From positions 1 to 39,715 of the forward strand of contig NZ_JAKZKX010000011.1 in assembly GCF_022808715.1 (NCBI RefSeq): DNA of 39,715 nucleotides. Direction: 5' to 3'. This document shows, in pieces, positions 7,721 to 17,650 of the stretch. Under the pieces are notes generated by a model. It searched no databases. It was not told where the DNA came from and worked only from the letters and a program-made list of their open reading frames with translations. The DNA comes from Fundidesulfovibrio agrisoli (GTDB taxonomy: Bacteria > Desulfobacterota > Desulfovibrionia > Desulfovibrionales > Desulfovibrionaceae). The position numbers were made by a program, and so were the translations under genes. Position 1 is the stretch's first letter, and every line of letters begins with the position of its first letter.

Positions 7721-8902
7721 TTAGCGCTCGGGGTGCTGGTCGCGGATGTCGCGCAGCAGCTTGAACGAGCGCATGCCGTGCACCATCTCCTGCAGCTTGT
7801 TTCCGCCCCCGCCCAGGAAGCCGCGCACGGGCAGCAGCGCTCCGTTGCGCACGAAGAAGTAGAGCAGCCGCCGCAGATGCTTCGACCAGGCCAGCTCCGT
7901 GAACACGGTACGCTTGAGCGCCCGCACGTAGTGCTCGCCAGCCGCTGCGCCGTTGCCTTGCGCAGCCAGCGCGGCCTTGGCCGCCAGCTCACCGGTGTGC
8001 AGGGCGTAGTGGATGCCCTCGCCGAAGAAGGGCTCCACCATGCCGCCAGCGTCCCCGGCCAGGAGCACGCGCCCTGAATAGGGCTTCTCCAGCCAGTTGC
8101 CGTAGGGCAGGGGGTGGCCTTTCACGGGCAGGCCATGTCCTTCGGGGATGCCCAGGAAGTCCAGGAAGTCGGCCAGGGCGTGGCGGAACTCGCCCGCGCG
8201 GTTGGCGCGGTACAGGCCGCCGATGCCCAGGATCACACGGTCGGAGTGGGGGAAGACCCAGCCGTACCCGGCGTGCACGAAGCCGGAGTAGATGGTGGGG
8301 AAGTCGGCCAGGATGTCCTCGTGCAGGCCGGGCTGATTCGCGATCCAGCCCCGCTCCAGGTAGATCTCCAGGCCCATGCCTTGTTCGGCGCGCCACAACT
8401 CGGGCTCGATGCCGCAGAAGGTGCGCACGGTGCTCAAAGCCCCGTCCGCGCCGATGATGTGCCCGGCGGTCAGCTCCCGCCCGGCGCTGGTGCGCACAAG
8501 CCCGCGCGCCGGGTCCACAAACTCCACGCCCTCGCCCTGCACAACCTCGGCCCCGGCTGCAACGGCCTGCTCCAGGCACCAGGCGTCGAACACGCGGCGG
8601 TCCACGAAGTGGAAGGGGTAGACCAGTTTTCCGCCGGAGAGGATCATCTCCCGGTGGCGGATGCGGAATTCGTGGCTGACGTGGTTGATGACGCCCTTCG
8701 CCACCAGTTCCTGCGCTGTGGCGCCGAACACGCGGCCCAGGGTGCGCACGGTCTTCCAGGTGAAGAGCCCGGCGCAAAGCTTGTCGCGCGGGAAGGCCTT
8801 GCGGTCGAGCACCAGCACGGAAGCGCCAGCGCGGGCGAGCACGGCGGCGGCGGCCGTCCCGGCGGGACCGGCCCCGGCGATGAGAACGTCGTAGTGTGTC
8901 AT
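7721..8902 (-). CDS. Geranylgeranyl-reductase-family FAD oxidoreductase
   Basis: A 393-residue flavoprotein of the geranylgeranyl reductase family, which saturates double bonds in isoprenoid chains. The N-terminus has the FAD-binding Rossmann motif GAGPAG (10-15) and the acidic end of strand 2 (VLDRK). A cysteine follows in KLCAGLF, the family's substrate-side motif, and the second FAD motif GDAGGMVEPFFGEGI is near residue 290. Bacterial relatives include ChlP/BchP and menaquinone-tail reductases; in a sulfate reducer, partial saturation of menaquinone-6 is the most attractive role, but that is inference. The start at 8902 was chosen because it begins directly before the nucleotide-binding strand. 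The neighbouring HAD gene is divergent. Confidence 0.85.
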   Translation of the reverse strand: MTHYDVLIAGAGPAGTAAAAVLARAGASVLVLDRKAFPRDKLCAGLFTWKTVRTLGRVFGATAQELVAKGVINHVSHEFRIRHREMILSGGKLVYPFHFVDRRVFDAWCLEQAVAAGAEVVQGEGVEFVDPARGLVRTSAGRELTAGHIIGADGALSTVRTFCGIEPELWRAEQGMGLEIYLERGWIANQPGLHEDILADFPTIYSGFVHAGYGWVFPHSDRVILGIGGLYRANRAGEFRHALADFLDFLGIPEGHGLPVKGHPLPYGNWLEKPYSGRVLLAGDAGGMVEPFFGEGIHYALHTGELAAKAALAAQGNGAAAGEHYVRALKRTVFTELAWSKHLRRLLYFFVRNGALLPVRGFLGGGGNKLQEMVHGMRSFKLLRDIRDQHPER

Positions 8903-8953
8903 CTTGCCCCCAGGAGGGCCTCCTGATACCCGGTTGCGCTGCGGGAGGCAACG

Positions 8954-9622
8954 ATGGAGAAGGTGACGCGCCTGCGCGCGGTGGTGTTCGATTTCGACGG
9001 CACGCTGGCCCGGCCCGCGCTCGATTTCGCGCTCATGAAGCGGCGCATCGGCGAGCTTGGGGCCGGTTACCCCTGCGGCAGGGCCGAACCCGGCCCCTTG
9101 CCCGCCTTGGAGTGGATCGAGCGATTGGCCGGGAGCATGGATGAAGGCCCCGCGGCAAGCTTCAGGCGGGCTGCCCACGCCATCATCGAGGAGATGGAGG
9201 CCGAGGCCGCCCTGCGCACCAGCCTGTTCGGTTTCACACGGCCCATCCTGGCGGGGCTCAGGCGGGTGGGCGTGGCCCCGGCGGTCATCACGCGCAACAC
9301 GCGGGCCTCGGTGGCGACGGTATTCCCGGACGCCGGGGAGTATCTCTCCGTGCTGCTCACCCGTGAGGACGTTGACGCCGTGAAGCCGGACCCGGCGCAC
9401 CTGCTGGCCGCGCTGGGCGGGCTCGGTGTGGGGCCGGAGGCGTCCCTGATGGTGGGGGACCACCCCCTGGACGTGCTCACCGCGCGTAGGGCAGGGGCCT
9501 TCGCGGCGGCGGTCGCCAGCGGTGAGACCGACGCCAGGACCCTTGCCGGCACAGGGCCGGACTTCCTGGCCGCCCACGCAGGGGAGTTGGTGGAGAGATT
9601 GGCCGCCGAAGGCTGGATTTGA
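8954..9622 (+). CDS. HAD-superfamily hydrolase (phosphoglycolate-phosphatase-like)
   Basis: A 222-residue haloacid-dehalogenase-family phosphatase. Motif I is DFDGT with D13 as nucleophile and D15 as acid/base, motif II is the threonine in ITRNT, motif III is K144 in VKPDP, and motif IV is GDHPLD with D169 and D173. The helical cap between motifs I and II marks subfamily IA, as in Gph and related phosphatases. The start is preceded by GGGAGG at 8943-8948. It is divergent from the flavoprotein gene with only 51 bp between them, so their promoters overlap. The substrate cannot be read from the sequence. Confidence 0.88.
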   Translation: MEKVTRLRAVVFDFDGTLARPALDFALMKRRIGELGAGYPCGRAEPGPLPALEWIERLAGSMDEGPAASFRRAAHAIIEEMEAEAALRTSLFGFTRPILAGLRRVGVAPAVITRNTRASVATVFPDAGEYLSVLLTREDVDAVKPDPAHLLAALGGLGVGPEASLMVGDHPLDVLTARRAGAFAAAVASGETDARTLAGTGPDFLAAHAGELVERLAAEGWI

Positions 9623-9678
9623 GGGCTACGCCCTTTGGGATCCCGAAAGAAGTACACAGCGGCAGGTTTGTTGTTGGA

Positions 9679-9769
9679 GTCTCCCCGGTGAGACCGCGCA
9701 GGGCGGCGCACGCCGATAAATTGGAAGAATATCGTCATGCGCCGCCCTGCGCGGCCTCACCGGGGAGAC
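9679..9769. repeat. 91-bp near-perfect palindrome
   Basis: Two 32-nt arms (9679-9710 and 9738-9769) are inverted copies with a single mismatch, A9693 against C9755. Read on the minus strand that position becomes a G-U pair, so the minus-strand RNA hairpin is fully paired. The 27-nt centre can form a further 5-bp stem CGATA/TATCG. There is no T tract. It lies between convergent genes and is the longest inverted repeat in the window. Confidence 0.9.
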
Positions 9770-9847
9770 AATACGGTTCACGGCGATGGCCCAATGCGGC
9801 GATCCGGGGCAAGGCCAGCTTGCCGGACGCGAAGCTAAAGGGGAGTC

Positions 9848-9912
9848 GAGAGGGATGAAATCCCTCTCGCGGGGTCCAGGGGGAGCGCCCCTGGCCGCCG
9901 GAGGCTCTTCCC
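9848..9912 (-). repeat. Twin-hairpin element, copy 1 (after rimO)
   Basis: In the sense direction of rimO it reads: GCCTCCGGCGG linker, stem CCAGGGG-5 nt-CCCCTGG (9876-9894), ACCCCGCGAG, then a 9-bp stem with 3-nt loop (9848-9868). It begins within a few bases of the rimO stop. It shares the GCCTCCGGCGGCCA motif with the copy near 24903 and the CCTGGACCCCGC motif with the copy near 30663. Confidence 0.8.
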
Positions 9913-9916
9913 GGCC

Positions 9917-11215
9917 TTACGCCAACGCCACCAGATCGTAGGTCTTGGCTTCCTCGATCAGGGCCTTGACCATGGCCCCGGGCTTGACTCCCGGGCCTGA
10001 TACGTAGGTCACGCCGTCGATCTCCGGGGCCTGGAACCAGGTGCGCCCCACGTGCAGCCCCGGCCACTCGGGGTGGGGGGCGTCCACCAGCACGTCCAGA
10101 CTCTTGTTCTCGAACCCGGAGAGCCACTCCTCCGAAATCTCGGCCTGCGCGGCCATGATCGCATCCTTGCGGCCCTGGCTGGTCTTGGCGCCCACCTGTC
10201 CGGCCATGGCGGCCGCGGGCGTGCCCTCCTCGCGCTGGTAGGCGAACACGCCCAGGTGCTGGAAGCGCACCTCCCGCACGAAATTGAGCAGGAAGTTGAA
10301 ATGCGTGCGCGTCTCGCCCGGATAGCCCACGATCAGGCTGGTGCGGATGGCCGCCTCGGGGAAGCGGGAGCGCACCAGGTCGATCACGCGCCTGGGGTCC
10401 TTGGCGAAGGGGCGGCCCATGGAGCGCAGGATGTCAGGGTGGGCGTGCTGCAGCGGGATGTCGAAGTAGGGCACGAAGGGCGGCCCGGCGTCCTTGAGGA
10501 AGTCCAGCAGTTCGGGGGTGAGCCCGGCGGGGTAGAGGTAGAGCAGGCGTAGCCGCTCCAGGCCGGAGAGGGGCAGCAGGGCTTCCAGCAGGGCGCGAAG
10601 GTCCTGCTTGGGGTCAAGGTCGTGCCCGAAGGCGGTGAGGTCCTGGGCCACCAGGATGAGCTCCTTGCGGCCGGTGGAGAGGATGTTTTCGGCCTCGCGC
10701 GTAAGTTCGGCCACGGGCGTGCTCTTGAGCGTGCCCCGGATGGAGGGGATGGTGCAGAAGCGGCACTTGTGGCGGCAGCCCTCGCTGACCTTGAGGTAGG
10801 CGTACCCGGGCGGGCTGGAGTGCATGCGCGCGGGCTTCCCGGCGGCGGCCCGGCCCATGGCCAGGGCGATCTTGGCGGGCCAGTCCGGCAGCTCGTGGGT
10901 GGTGAGCCAGAGGTCCACCTCGGGCATGGACTGGGCCAGCTCCGCGCCGTAGCGGCTCACCAGGCAGCCCGCCACGGCCAGCAGGGGCTTGGGCGTGAGG
11001 TTTGCGATGGCCTCGGCCGCGTCGAGGATTTCGGAGACGGACTCCTCCACGGCGGGGCGAATGAAGCCGCAGGTGTTCACCAGCACCAGGGCTGCGTCCT
11101 CGGGGCTGTCCACCGGGCGGGCGCGCCCGGGCAGGCCCCCCAGCAGGAATTCGGTGTCCACCAGATTCTTGGGGCAGCCAAGGGAAATCGTGTATACGGG
11201 GATTGTGTCGGCCAT
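9917..11215 (-). CDS. rimO: Ribosomal protein S12 methylthiotransferase RimO
   Basis: A 432-residue radical SAM enzyme that adds a methylthio group to the conserved aspartate of ribosomal protein S12. The N-terminal UPF0004 domain has three cluster cysteines, C14 (SLGCPKN), C49 (NTCGF) and C84 (AGCLV). The radical SAM cluster is C147, C151 and C154 in CRHKCRFC, and a C-terminal TRAM domain occupies about 370-432. The opening SLGCPKNLVDTE is diagnostic for RimO rather than MiaB. Length matches the family. The Shine-Dalgarno before the ATG is weak. It is followed immediately by a twin-hairpin repeat. Confidence 0.95.
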   Translation of the reverse strand: MADTIPVYTISLGCPKNLVDTEFLLGGLPGRARPVDSPEDAALVLVNTCGFIRPAVEESVSEILDAAEAIANLTPKPLLAVAGCLVSRYGAELAQSMPEVDLWLTTHELPDWPAKIALAMGRAAAGKPARMHSSPPGYAYLKVSEGCRHKCRFCTIPSIRGTLKSTPVAELTREAENILSTGRKELILVAQDLTAFGHDLDPKQDLRALLEALLPLSGLERLRLLYLYPAGLTPELLDFLKDAGPPFVPYFDIPLQHAHPDILRSMGRPFAKDPRRVIDLVRSRFPEAAIRTSLIVGYPGETRTHFNFLLNFVREVRFQHLGVFAYQREEGTPAAAMAGQVGAKTSQGRKDAIMAAQAEISEEWLSGFENKSLDVLVDAPHPEWPGLHVGRTWFQAPEIDGVTYVSGPGVKPGAMVKALIEEAKTYDLVALA

Positions 11216-11288
11216 GCGGGGCTTCTAGCAGCGAGCGGGCCAAAAAGCGAGGCGCGAGGCATGAGGGGGCCGGCGCGGGCGGCCCACG

Positions 11289-11317
11289 TTGATATCGCGC
11301 CCGGAACCCGCTAAATA
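11289..11317 (+). promoter_or_regulatory. Sigma-70-type promoter for the MscS operon
   Basis: TTGATA (11289-11294) and TAAATA (11312-11317) are separated by exactly 17 bp, about 55 bp upstream of the channel gene. It is one of the best consensus matches noticed in the window. Confidence 0.6.
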
Positions 11318-11370
11318 AGAATGAGAGGCGCAGGGAAAAAAGCCCCGCGCCCGGCTTTGGAGATTCCTAC

Positions 11371-13965
11371 ATGTCCATGACTTTCTTCCGTCGACGCCTC
11401 CTGATAACCGCCCTGTTCGCGCTGCTCGCCGCGGCGCAGCTTTGCAGCACCAGCTCCGCCCATGCCGAGGAGGCAGAGAACTGGAAGCTCATGCTCCAGC
11501 GAAACTACGAGGAGCTGCAATACCAGATCGAATACGTGGACGGCGTCTCCCAGACGCTGCCGGGCATGGTCAAGCAGACCCGGCAGGACCTGGCCTCCCT
11601 GCGCAAGAAGCTCGACGAGCTCATGGTGCTCGGGCGCGTGTCCGGCGGCAACCCCATGGAGCTGCGCGCCGTGCTGGCCGGGCTGGACATCCTCCAGGCC
11701 CGCGTCGAGGCCGTGACCCAGCCCTTCCAGAAGGCCGACTCCGACCTCAAGCGCTTCCAGGAGCGCCTGGGGGAGTTGGACGCCGAGTTCTCTCAGCAGG
11801 CCGCCGAGGGGCCGTCGCCTGAGCTCAACAAGTCCCTTGGCGACTTCCTGGGCGACCTGCGCAAGCTCAAGAACAAGCTGGGCCGCGTGAAGACCGTGCT
11901 GGACCAGGGGCTCAACCCCACGCGCGACCTCACCGCGGGCATCGGGCGCTCAGTCCAGACCGTCAAGGAGCGCATCCCCAGGGCCTGGAAGGACTACTAC
12001 TTCGCCTCCGGCAAGAGCCTGCTCTCCCTGGGGGCCTGGCAGGAGGCCATCCAGCACATGGGCAACCTGCCGCGCTACGTGGCCACCTTCGCCAACCTCT
12101 TCGACGCGGGCGACGGCCGCACCAAGGACCTGCTCACCCGGCTCCTGGGCCTGATGCTGGTGCTCGTGGGCGGCGCGGCGGTGGTGCTCAAGCGGCTGGA
12201 GAAGCGCTTCGGCGGGTTCAGGGCGGGCAGGCCGCTGGGCTCCCTGGCCTGGATCGGCGCGGGCGTGGGCGTGCTCTGGGCCACGGCGGGCGCGGGCTAC
12301 GTGCTGGTGCGCGCCGAGACCGGGGCCCTGGCCGAGGTGCTGATCTCCCGGGGCGTGCTGGGGCTCGCCTGGTTCCTGCATCTGCTGCGCTGCGGCGGCC
12401 TTGCCGGCCCCGCCGCCAAGCCCGAAACGGAACTGGTGGCAGACGCGCAAGCGGAGCAGGGCGGTTATGCGGACCAGGACGAGGCGGAAGCGTTCGCCGA
12501 GCAGCCCGACGCGGCCTGCGAGGGCGTGACGCCTCCGGCCGGGGCCGACGCTCCGGTGGAAACCGCGCCCGAAGCCTCCGCCGAAGCACAGCCGGTCGCC
12601 GAGGCCAAGCCCGCCAAGGCCCGCAGGCCGAAGAATCCCGTGGGCCTGGCCTGGGGAATGTTCACCCTGGCCGTGCTGCTGCAGATGCCCTGGCTGCCGG
12701 ACGCCTTCCGGGGCGGGGCCTGGGTGCTGGCCCTGTTCGCGGCCGGGTGGCTGGTGCGCAGGGGCGCGCCCAGGCGCGGGGCCGACGCGGTGTCGCGCCT
12801 GGCCGGGGCCGGCGGCTGGCTTTACCCGCTGCTGTGCCTGCCCGCGCTCTTCGGCTGGGTGAACCTGACCATGCTGGCGGCCGAAGGCTGGTTCATGGCA
12901 CTGGTGCTGCTGCAGGCCGGTCTGGCGCTCTACGGGCTGGTGGGCAGGCTGGCGGCCCGCCCCTCGGCGGACTTCACGGGCGAGGTGCTCCGGTCCTTGG
13001 CGGGTGGGCTGGCCCTGCCGCTGACGGTCATCGCCATGGCGGGCTGTTTCCTGTTCTGGCTGTCCCTGGCCATGGGCGGCAGCAGCGTGTTCCTCTCCGC
13101 GGTGAGCTCCGACGTGGGGGGCGAAGGCTTCAGCCTGGACCTCTGGCGACTGGCCGTGATCTTCATCGGGTTCTACCTGGCCCGCGCGGCCACCCGCGTG
13201 GCGGACAGGCTCATCGCGGAGCTGCCCGTGCGCCGGCCGGACCTGGAGCGCGGGGTGCTGAACCTGCTGGAGACCATCTCAACCTATGTGGTCTGGGGCC
13301 TGTACGTGCTCATCGCCCTGCGCCTGGCCGGGGCCAACTTCACCAGCCTGGCGGTGGTCGCGGGCGGCCTCTCCGTGGGTATCGGCTTCGGCCTGCAGAA
13401 CATCATCAACAATTTCATCTCCGGCCTGATCCTGCTCTTCGGGCGTAGCGTCCAGGCGGGCGACATGCTCCAGATCGGCGAAACCTGGGGCAAGGTGCAG
13501 CGGGTGAACATCCGCAACACCGTGGTGCAGACCCTCGACAACGCCACGCTGTTCGTGCCCAACTCCGACCTGATCGCCCAGAAGATCATCAACTGGTCCC
13601 ACAAGGACCGCCGCGTGCGCCGCCTGCTGGAAGTGGGCGTGGCCTACGGCTCGGACACGGCCCTGGTGCAGCGGCTGCTGCTGGAGGCCGCGAGCTCCCA
13701 CCCCAACGTGCTGGCGGAGCCCAAGCCCATAGTCTACTTCATCGCCTTCGCGGATTCATCGCTCAACTTCCGGCTGGGCTTCTGGGTCAACGACCTGGAC
13801 AACGCCGCCAGGACCAGCTCGGACATCCACCTCGCCGTGGACCGCGCCTTCCGGGAGAACGGGGTGGAGATACCCTTCCCGCAACGGGACGTGAACGTTA
13901 AGATGGCCAGCGGGAGCGAGGCGTCCCCGCCCTTCAGCCCCGACAAAGACGGAGGCCGGACATGA
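11371..13965 (+). CDS. Large MscS-family mechanosensitive channel protein
   Basis: An 864-residue inner-membrane channel. A signal sequence (about 1-32) precedes a periplasmic coiled-coil-rich region (about 33-230), then several membrane helices from about 255. A disordered Ala/Glu/Pro-rich segment (about 350-425) sits between helices. The MscS core is at about 640-845: the pore-lining helix shows AGGLSVGIGFGLQNIINN near 664-681, followed by FVPNSDLI in the beta domain. The layout recalls the large MscK/YbiO-like members, which release solutes under hypo-osmotic stress. GGAG lies 8 bp before the ATG; a second ATG two codons later is also possible. Its stop overlaps the start of the next gene (ATGA), implying coupled translation with a histidine kinase. 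Confidence 0.9.
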   Translation: MSMTFFRRRLLITALFALLAAAQLCSTSSAHAEEAENWKLMLQRNYEELQYQIEYVDGVSQTLPGMVKQTRQDLASLRKKLDELMVLGRVSGGNPMELRAVLAGLDILQARVEAVTQPFQKADSDLKRFQERLGELDAEFSQQAAEGPSPELNKSLGDFLGDLRKLKNKLGRVKTVLDQGLNPTRDLTAGIGRSVQTVKERIPRAWKDYYFASGKSLLSLGAWQEAIQHMGNLPRYVATFANLFDAGDGRTKDLLTRLLGLMLVLVGGAAVVLKRLEKRFGGFRAGRPLGSLAWIGAGVGVLWATAGAGYVLVRAETGALAEVLISRGVLGLAWFLHLLRCGGLAGPAAKPETELVADAQAEQGGYADQDEAEAFAEQPDAACEGVTPPAGADAPVETAPEASAEAQPVAEAKPAKARRPKNPVGLAWGMFTLAVLLQMPWLPDAFRGGAWVLALFAAGWLVRRGAPRRGADAVSRLAGAGGWLYPLLCLPALFGWVNLTMLAAEGWFMALVLLQAGLALYGLVGRLAARPSADFTGEVLRSLAGGLALPLTVIAMAGCFLFWLSLAMGGSSVFLSAVSSDVGGEGFSLDLWRLAVIFIGFYLARAATRVADRLIAELPVRRPDLERGVLNLLETISTYVVWGLYVLIALRLAGANFTSLAVVAGGLSVGIGFGLQNIINNFISGLILLFGRSVQAGDMLQIGETWGKVQRVNIRNTVVQTLDNATLFVPNSDLIAQKIINWSHKDRRVRRLLEVGVAYGSDTALVQRLLLEAASSHPNVLAEPKPIVYFIAFADSSLNFRLGFWVNDLDNAARTSSDIHLAVDRAFRENGVEIPFPQRDVNVKMASGSEASPPFSPDKDGGRT

Positions 13966-15158
13966 CCGACGACCCCATCCGCCCGGTAGCGGACGTGTGC
14001 GCCGAAGCCCTGCTCAGCGAACCCAGCCTGCTGACCTCGGTCATCGACCAGATACCCGACGACATCGTGGTGCTGGACGCGGGCGGCTGCGTGGTGGAGG
14101 TCAACCGCGCCGTGCTGGAACGCCTGGGCGGCGACCGGCGGAACTTCCTGGGCAAGGCCTGCCGCGAGGCCCTGAGCGGCTTCCAGGGCGTATGCGAGGC
14201 CAAGGAGGACCCCGCCCTGTGGGAGAGCGTGCGCACCGGCGGCAAGAGCGAGCAGGTGCAGACCGTGGTGGACGCCGAGGGCCGCATGCACACCTTCCGC
14301 GTCTACACCTACCCGGTCATGGACAGCGGGGGGAAGCTCTCCCACGTGGTGCTGCTGCGCCGCGACATCACCCAGCGCACCTACATGGAGCGCCGCCTGC
14401 AGCAGTCCGAGAAGCTGGCCGCCGTGGGCGAGCTCTCCACCTACGTGGCCCATGAGATCAGGAATCCACTCTTCGCCATCGCGGGGTTCGCCAACTCGTT
14501 GCTGCGCTCCGGCAACCTGGACGAGCGCGCCCGGGGCAAGGTCTCCATCATCCTGGAGGAGTCCAACCGGCTGGACAAGATCCTCAAAAGCCTCTTGAAT
14601 TTCGCCCGGCCCACCCAGGGCGCTGACGGGCAGATCGACGTGGCGGCCACGGCCGAGCAGACCATGGGTCTCATGGCCCTGGGCTGCCAGAAGCAGGACA
14701 TCGCCGTGCGCGTGGAGGTGGACTCCGGCCTGCCCCTGGTCAAGGGCGACCCGGACCTCATCAAGCAGTGCCTCATCAACATGGTCAAGAACTCCATGGA
14801 GGCCATGCCCGAGGGCGGGGAGCTCACCCTGCGCTGCTACCTGCGCCGGGGGCAGGTGGTCATGGAACTGGCGGACACGGGCAAGGGCATCCTGCCCGAG
14901 CATCTGGACCAGGTGTTCAACCCCTTCTTCTCCACCAAGGACAAGGGCTCCGGCCTGGGCCTGGCCATGACCCGCAAGATACTCGACGAGCTGGGCGGCG
15001 CGGTGGAGCTGGAGAGCGAGGTGGGCCGGGGCACGGTGGTGCGCCTGGTGATGCCGCCGGTGGACGCCGCGGTGGAAGAGAATCTGGAATCCTACGCCGC
15101 CCCGCGCCATGACGGCATCTGGCGCGGAGGCTCGGAAAACGGGGGAGGGAACGCATGA
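13962..15158 (+). CDS. PAS-domain sensor histidine kinase (NtrB-like)
   Basis: A 398-residue soluble histidine kinase. A PAS domain spans about 25-135, the phosphoacceptor is H164 in VAHEIRNPLF, and the ATPase domain has the N box NMVKNSMEAM (about 272-281), the G1 box ADTGKG and the G2 box GSGLGLAM. No membrane segments are visible, so it senses a cytoplasmic signal. The start codon overlaps the stop of the MscS-like gene by four bases and its own stop overlaps rdgB in the same way. No response regulator is adjacent; the partner must be elsewhere. The pairing with a channel suggests an osmotic or turgor role, but this is inference. Confidence 0.92.
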   Translation: MTDDPIRPVADVCAEALLSEPSLLTSVIDQIPDDIVVLDAGGCVVEVNRAVLERLGGDRRNFLGKACREALSGFQGVCEAKEDPALWESVRTGGKSEQVQTVVDAEGRMHTFRVYTYPVMDSGGKLSHVVLLRRDITQRTYMERRLQQSEKLAAVGELSTYVAHEIRNPLFAIAGFANSLLRSGNLDERARGKVSIILEESNRLDKILKSLLNFARPTQGADGQIDVAATAEQTMGLMALGCQKQDIAVRVEVDSGLPLVKGDPDLIKQCLINMVKNSMEAMPEGGELTLRCYLRRGQVVMELADTGKGILPEHLDQVFNPFFSTKDKGSGLGLAMTRKILDELGGAVELESEVGRGTVVRLVMPPVDAAVEENLESYAAPRHDGIWRGGSENGGGNA

Positions 15159-15754
15159 CGCAGGTGGTGCTGGCCACGCGCAACCAGGGCAAGGTGCGCG
15201 AGCTGCAGGCCATGATGGCCGGAATGGATGTCGAGGTTCTGGGCCTGGACCGCTTCCCCCAGATCGGCGAGATCGAGGAAACGGGCGATACTTTCGAAGC
15301 CAACGCCCGCATCAAGGCCCAGGCCGTGAGCCAAGCCACCGGGCTCATCGCCCTGGCGGACGACTCGGGCCTGGTGGTGGACGCCCTGGGAGGCGAGCCC
15401 GGGGTGCGCTCGGCGCGCTACTCCGGCGAGGGCGCCACGGACGCCTCCAACAACGAGAAGCTGCTGGCCGCCCTGGCGGACGTGCCCGAGGGCCAAAGGG
15501 CCTGCCGCTTCATCTCCGCCATCGTGGCCAGCCGCCCGGACGGGCGCGAGCTCACCACGCTCGGCGCCTGGGAGGGCCGCGTGGGCTTCGCGCCCAAAGG
15601 CTCCGGCGGCTTCGGCTACGACCCGCTGTTCATCGACGCGGAGCTGGGCCTCAGCGCCGCCGAGATGAGCGCGGAGCAGAAGAACGCCCGCAGCCACCGG
15701 GGCCGCGCCCTGCGCGCCCTGCTCAAGGACTGGGCCGGGTTCGCCCGCTCTTGA
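15155..15754 (+). CDS. rdgB: dITP/XTP pyrophosphatase (RdgB/HAM1)
   Basis: A 199-residue Ham1-family nucleotide pyrophosphatase that removes non-canonical purine triphosphates (dITP, XTP) from the nucleotide pool. Family signatures are VLATRNQGKVRE at the start, the metal-binding ADDSGL near residue 69, GGEPGVRSARYSG, the substrate-specificity segment GSGGFGYDP, and the end FAEMS-like AAEMSAEQKNARSHRGRA. Length is typical. The ATG overlaps the stop of the histidine kinase gene (ATGA), so it is translated by coupling. There is no functional link to its neighbours beyond shared transcription. Confidence 0.96.
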   Translation: MTQVVLATRNQGKVRELQAMMAGMDVEVLGLDRFPQIGEIEETGDTFEANARIKAQAVSQATGLIALADDSGLVVDALGGEPGVRSARYSGEGATDASNNEKLLAALADVPEGQRACRFISAIVASRPDGRELTTLGAWEGRVGFAPKGSGGFGYDPLFIDAELGLSAAEMSAEQKNARSHRGRALRALLKDWAGFARS

Positions 15755-15790
15755 CAGTTCCGTCGAATACTGGAACTGGCGGGTAGTTTT
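15751..15790 (+). promoter_or_regulatory. TTGACA box and inverted repeat before glmS
   Basis: A perfect TTGACA at 15751-15756 overlaps the rdgB stop, but no good -10 hexamer follows at 16-18 bp. The 7-bp inverted repeat CAGTTCC/GGAACTG (15755-15761 and 15772-15778, 10-nt spacer) directly follows. It could be an operator, or a weak terminator, since TTTTT occurs 8 nt later. Confidence 0.35.
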
Positions 15791-15816
15791 TCCACCCCAC
15801 CACAGAAGGATCATCC

Positions 15817-17640
<1,824 letters not shown>

Positions 17641-17650
17641 GGGCGGCGGG

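Noticed and set aside
8903-9577. N-terminal extension of the flavoprotein to 618 residues
   Set aside because: The extension overlaps the divergent HAD gene, is low-complexity, and the FAD-binding motif begins at the internal ATG.
15755-15816. glmS ribozyme upstream of glmS
   Set aside because: Only 62 bp separate rdgB and glmS, far less than the ribozyme needs, and no ribozyme core is recognisable.
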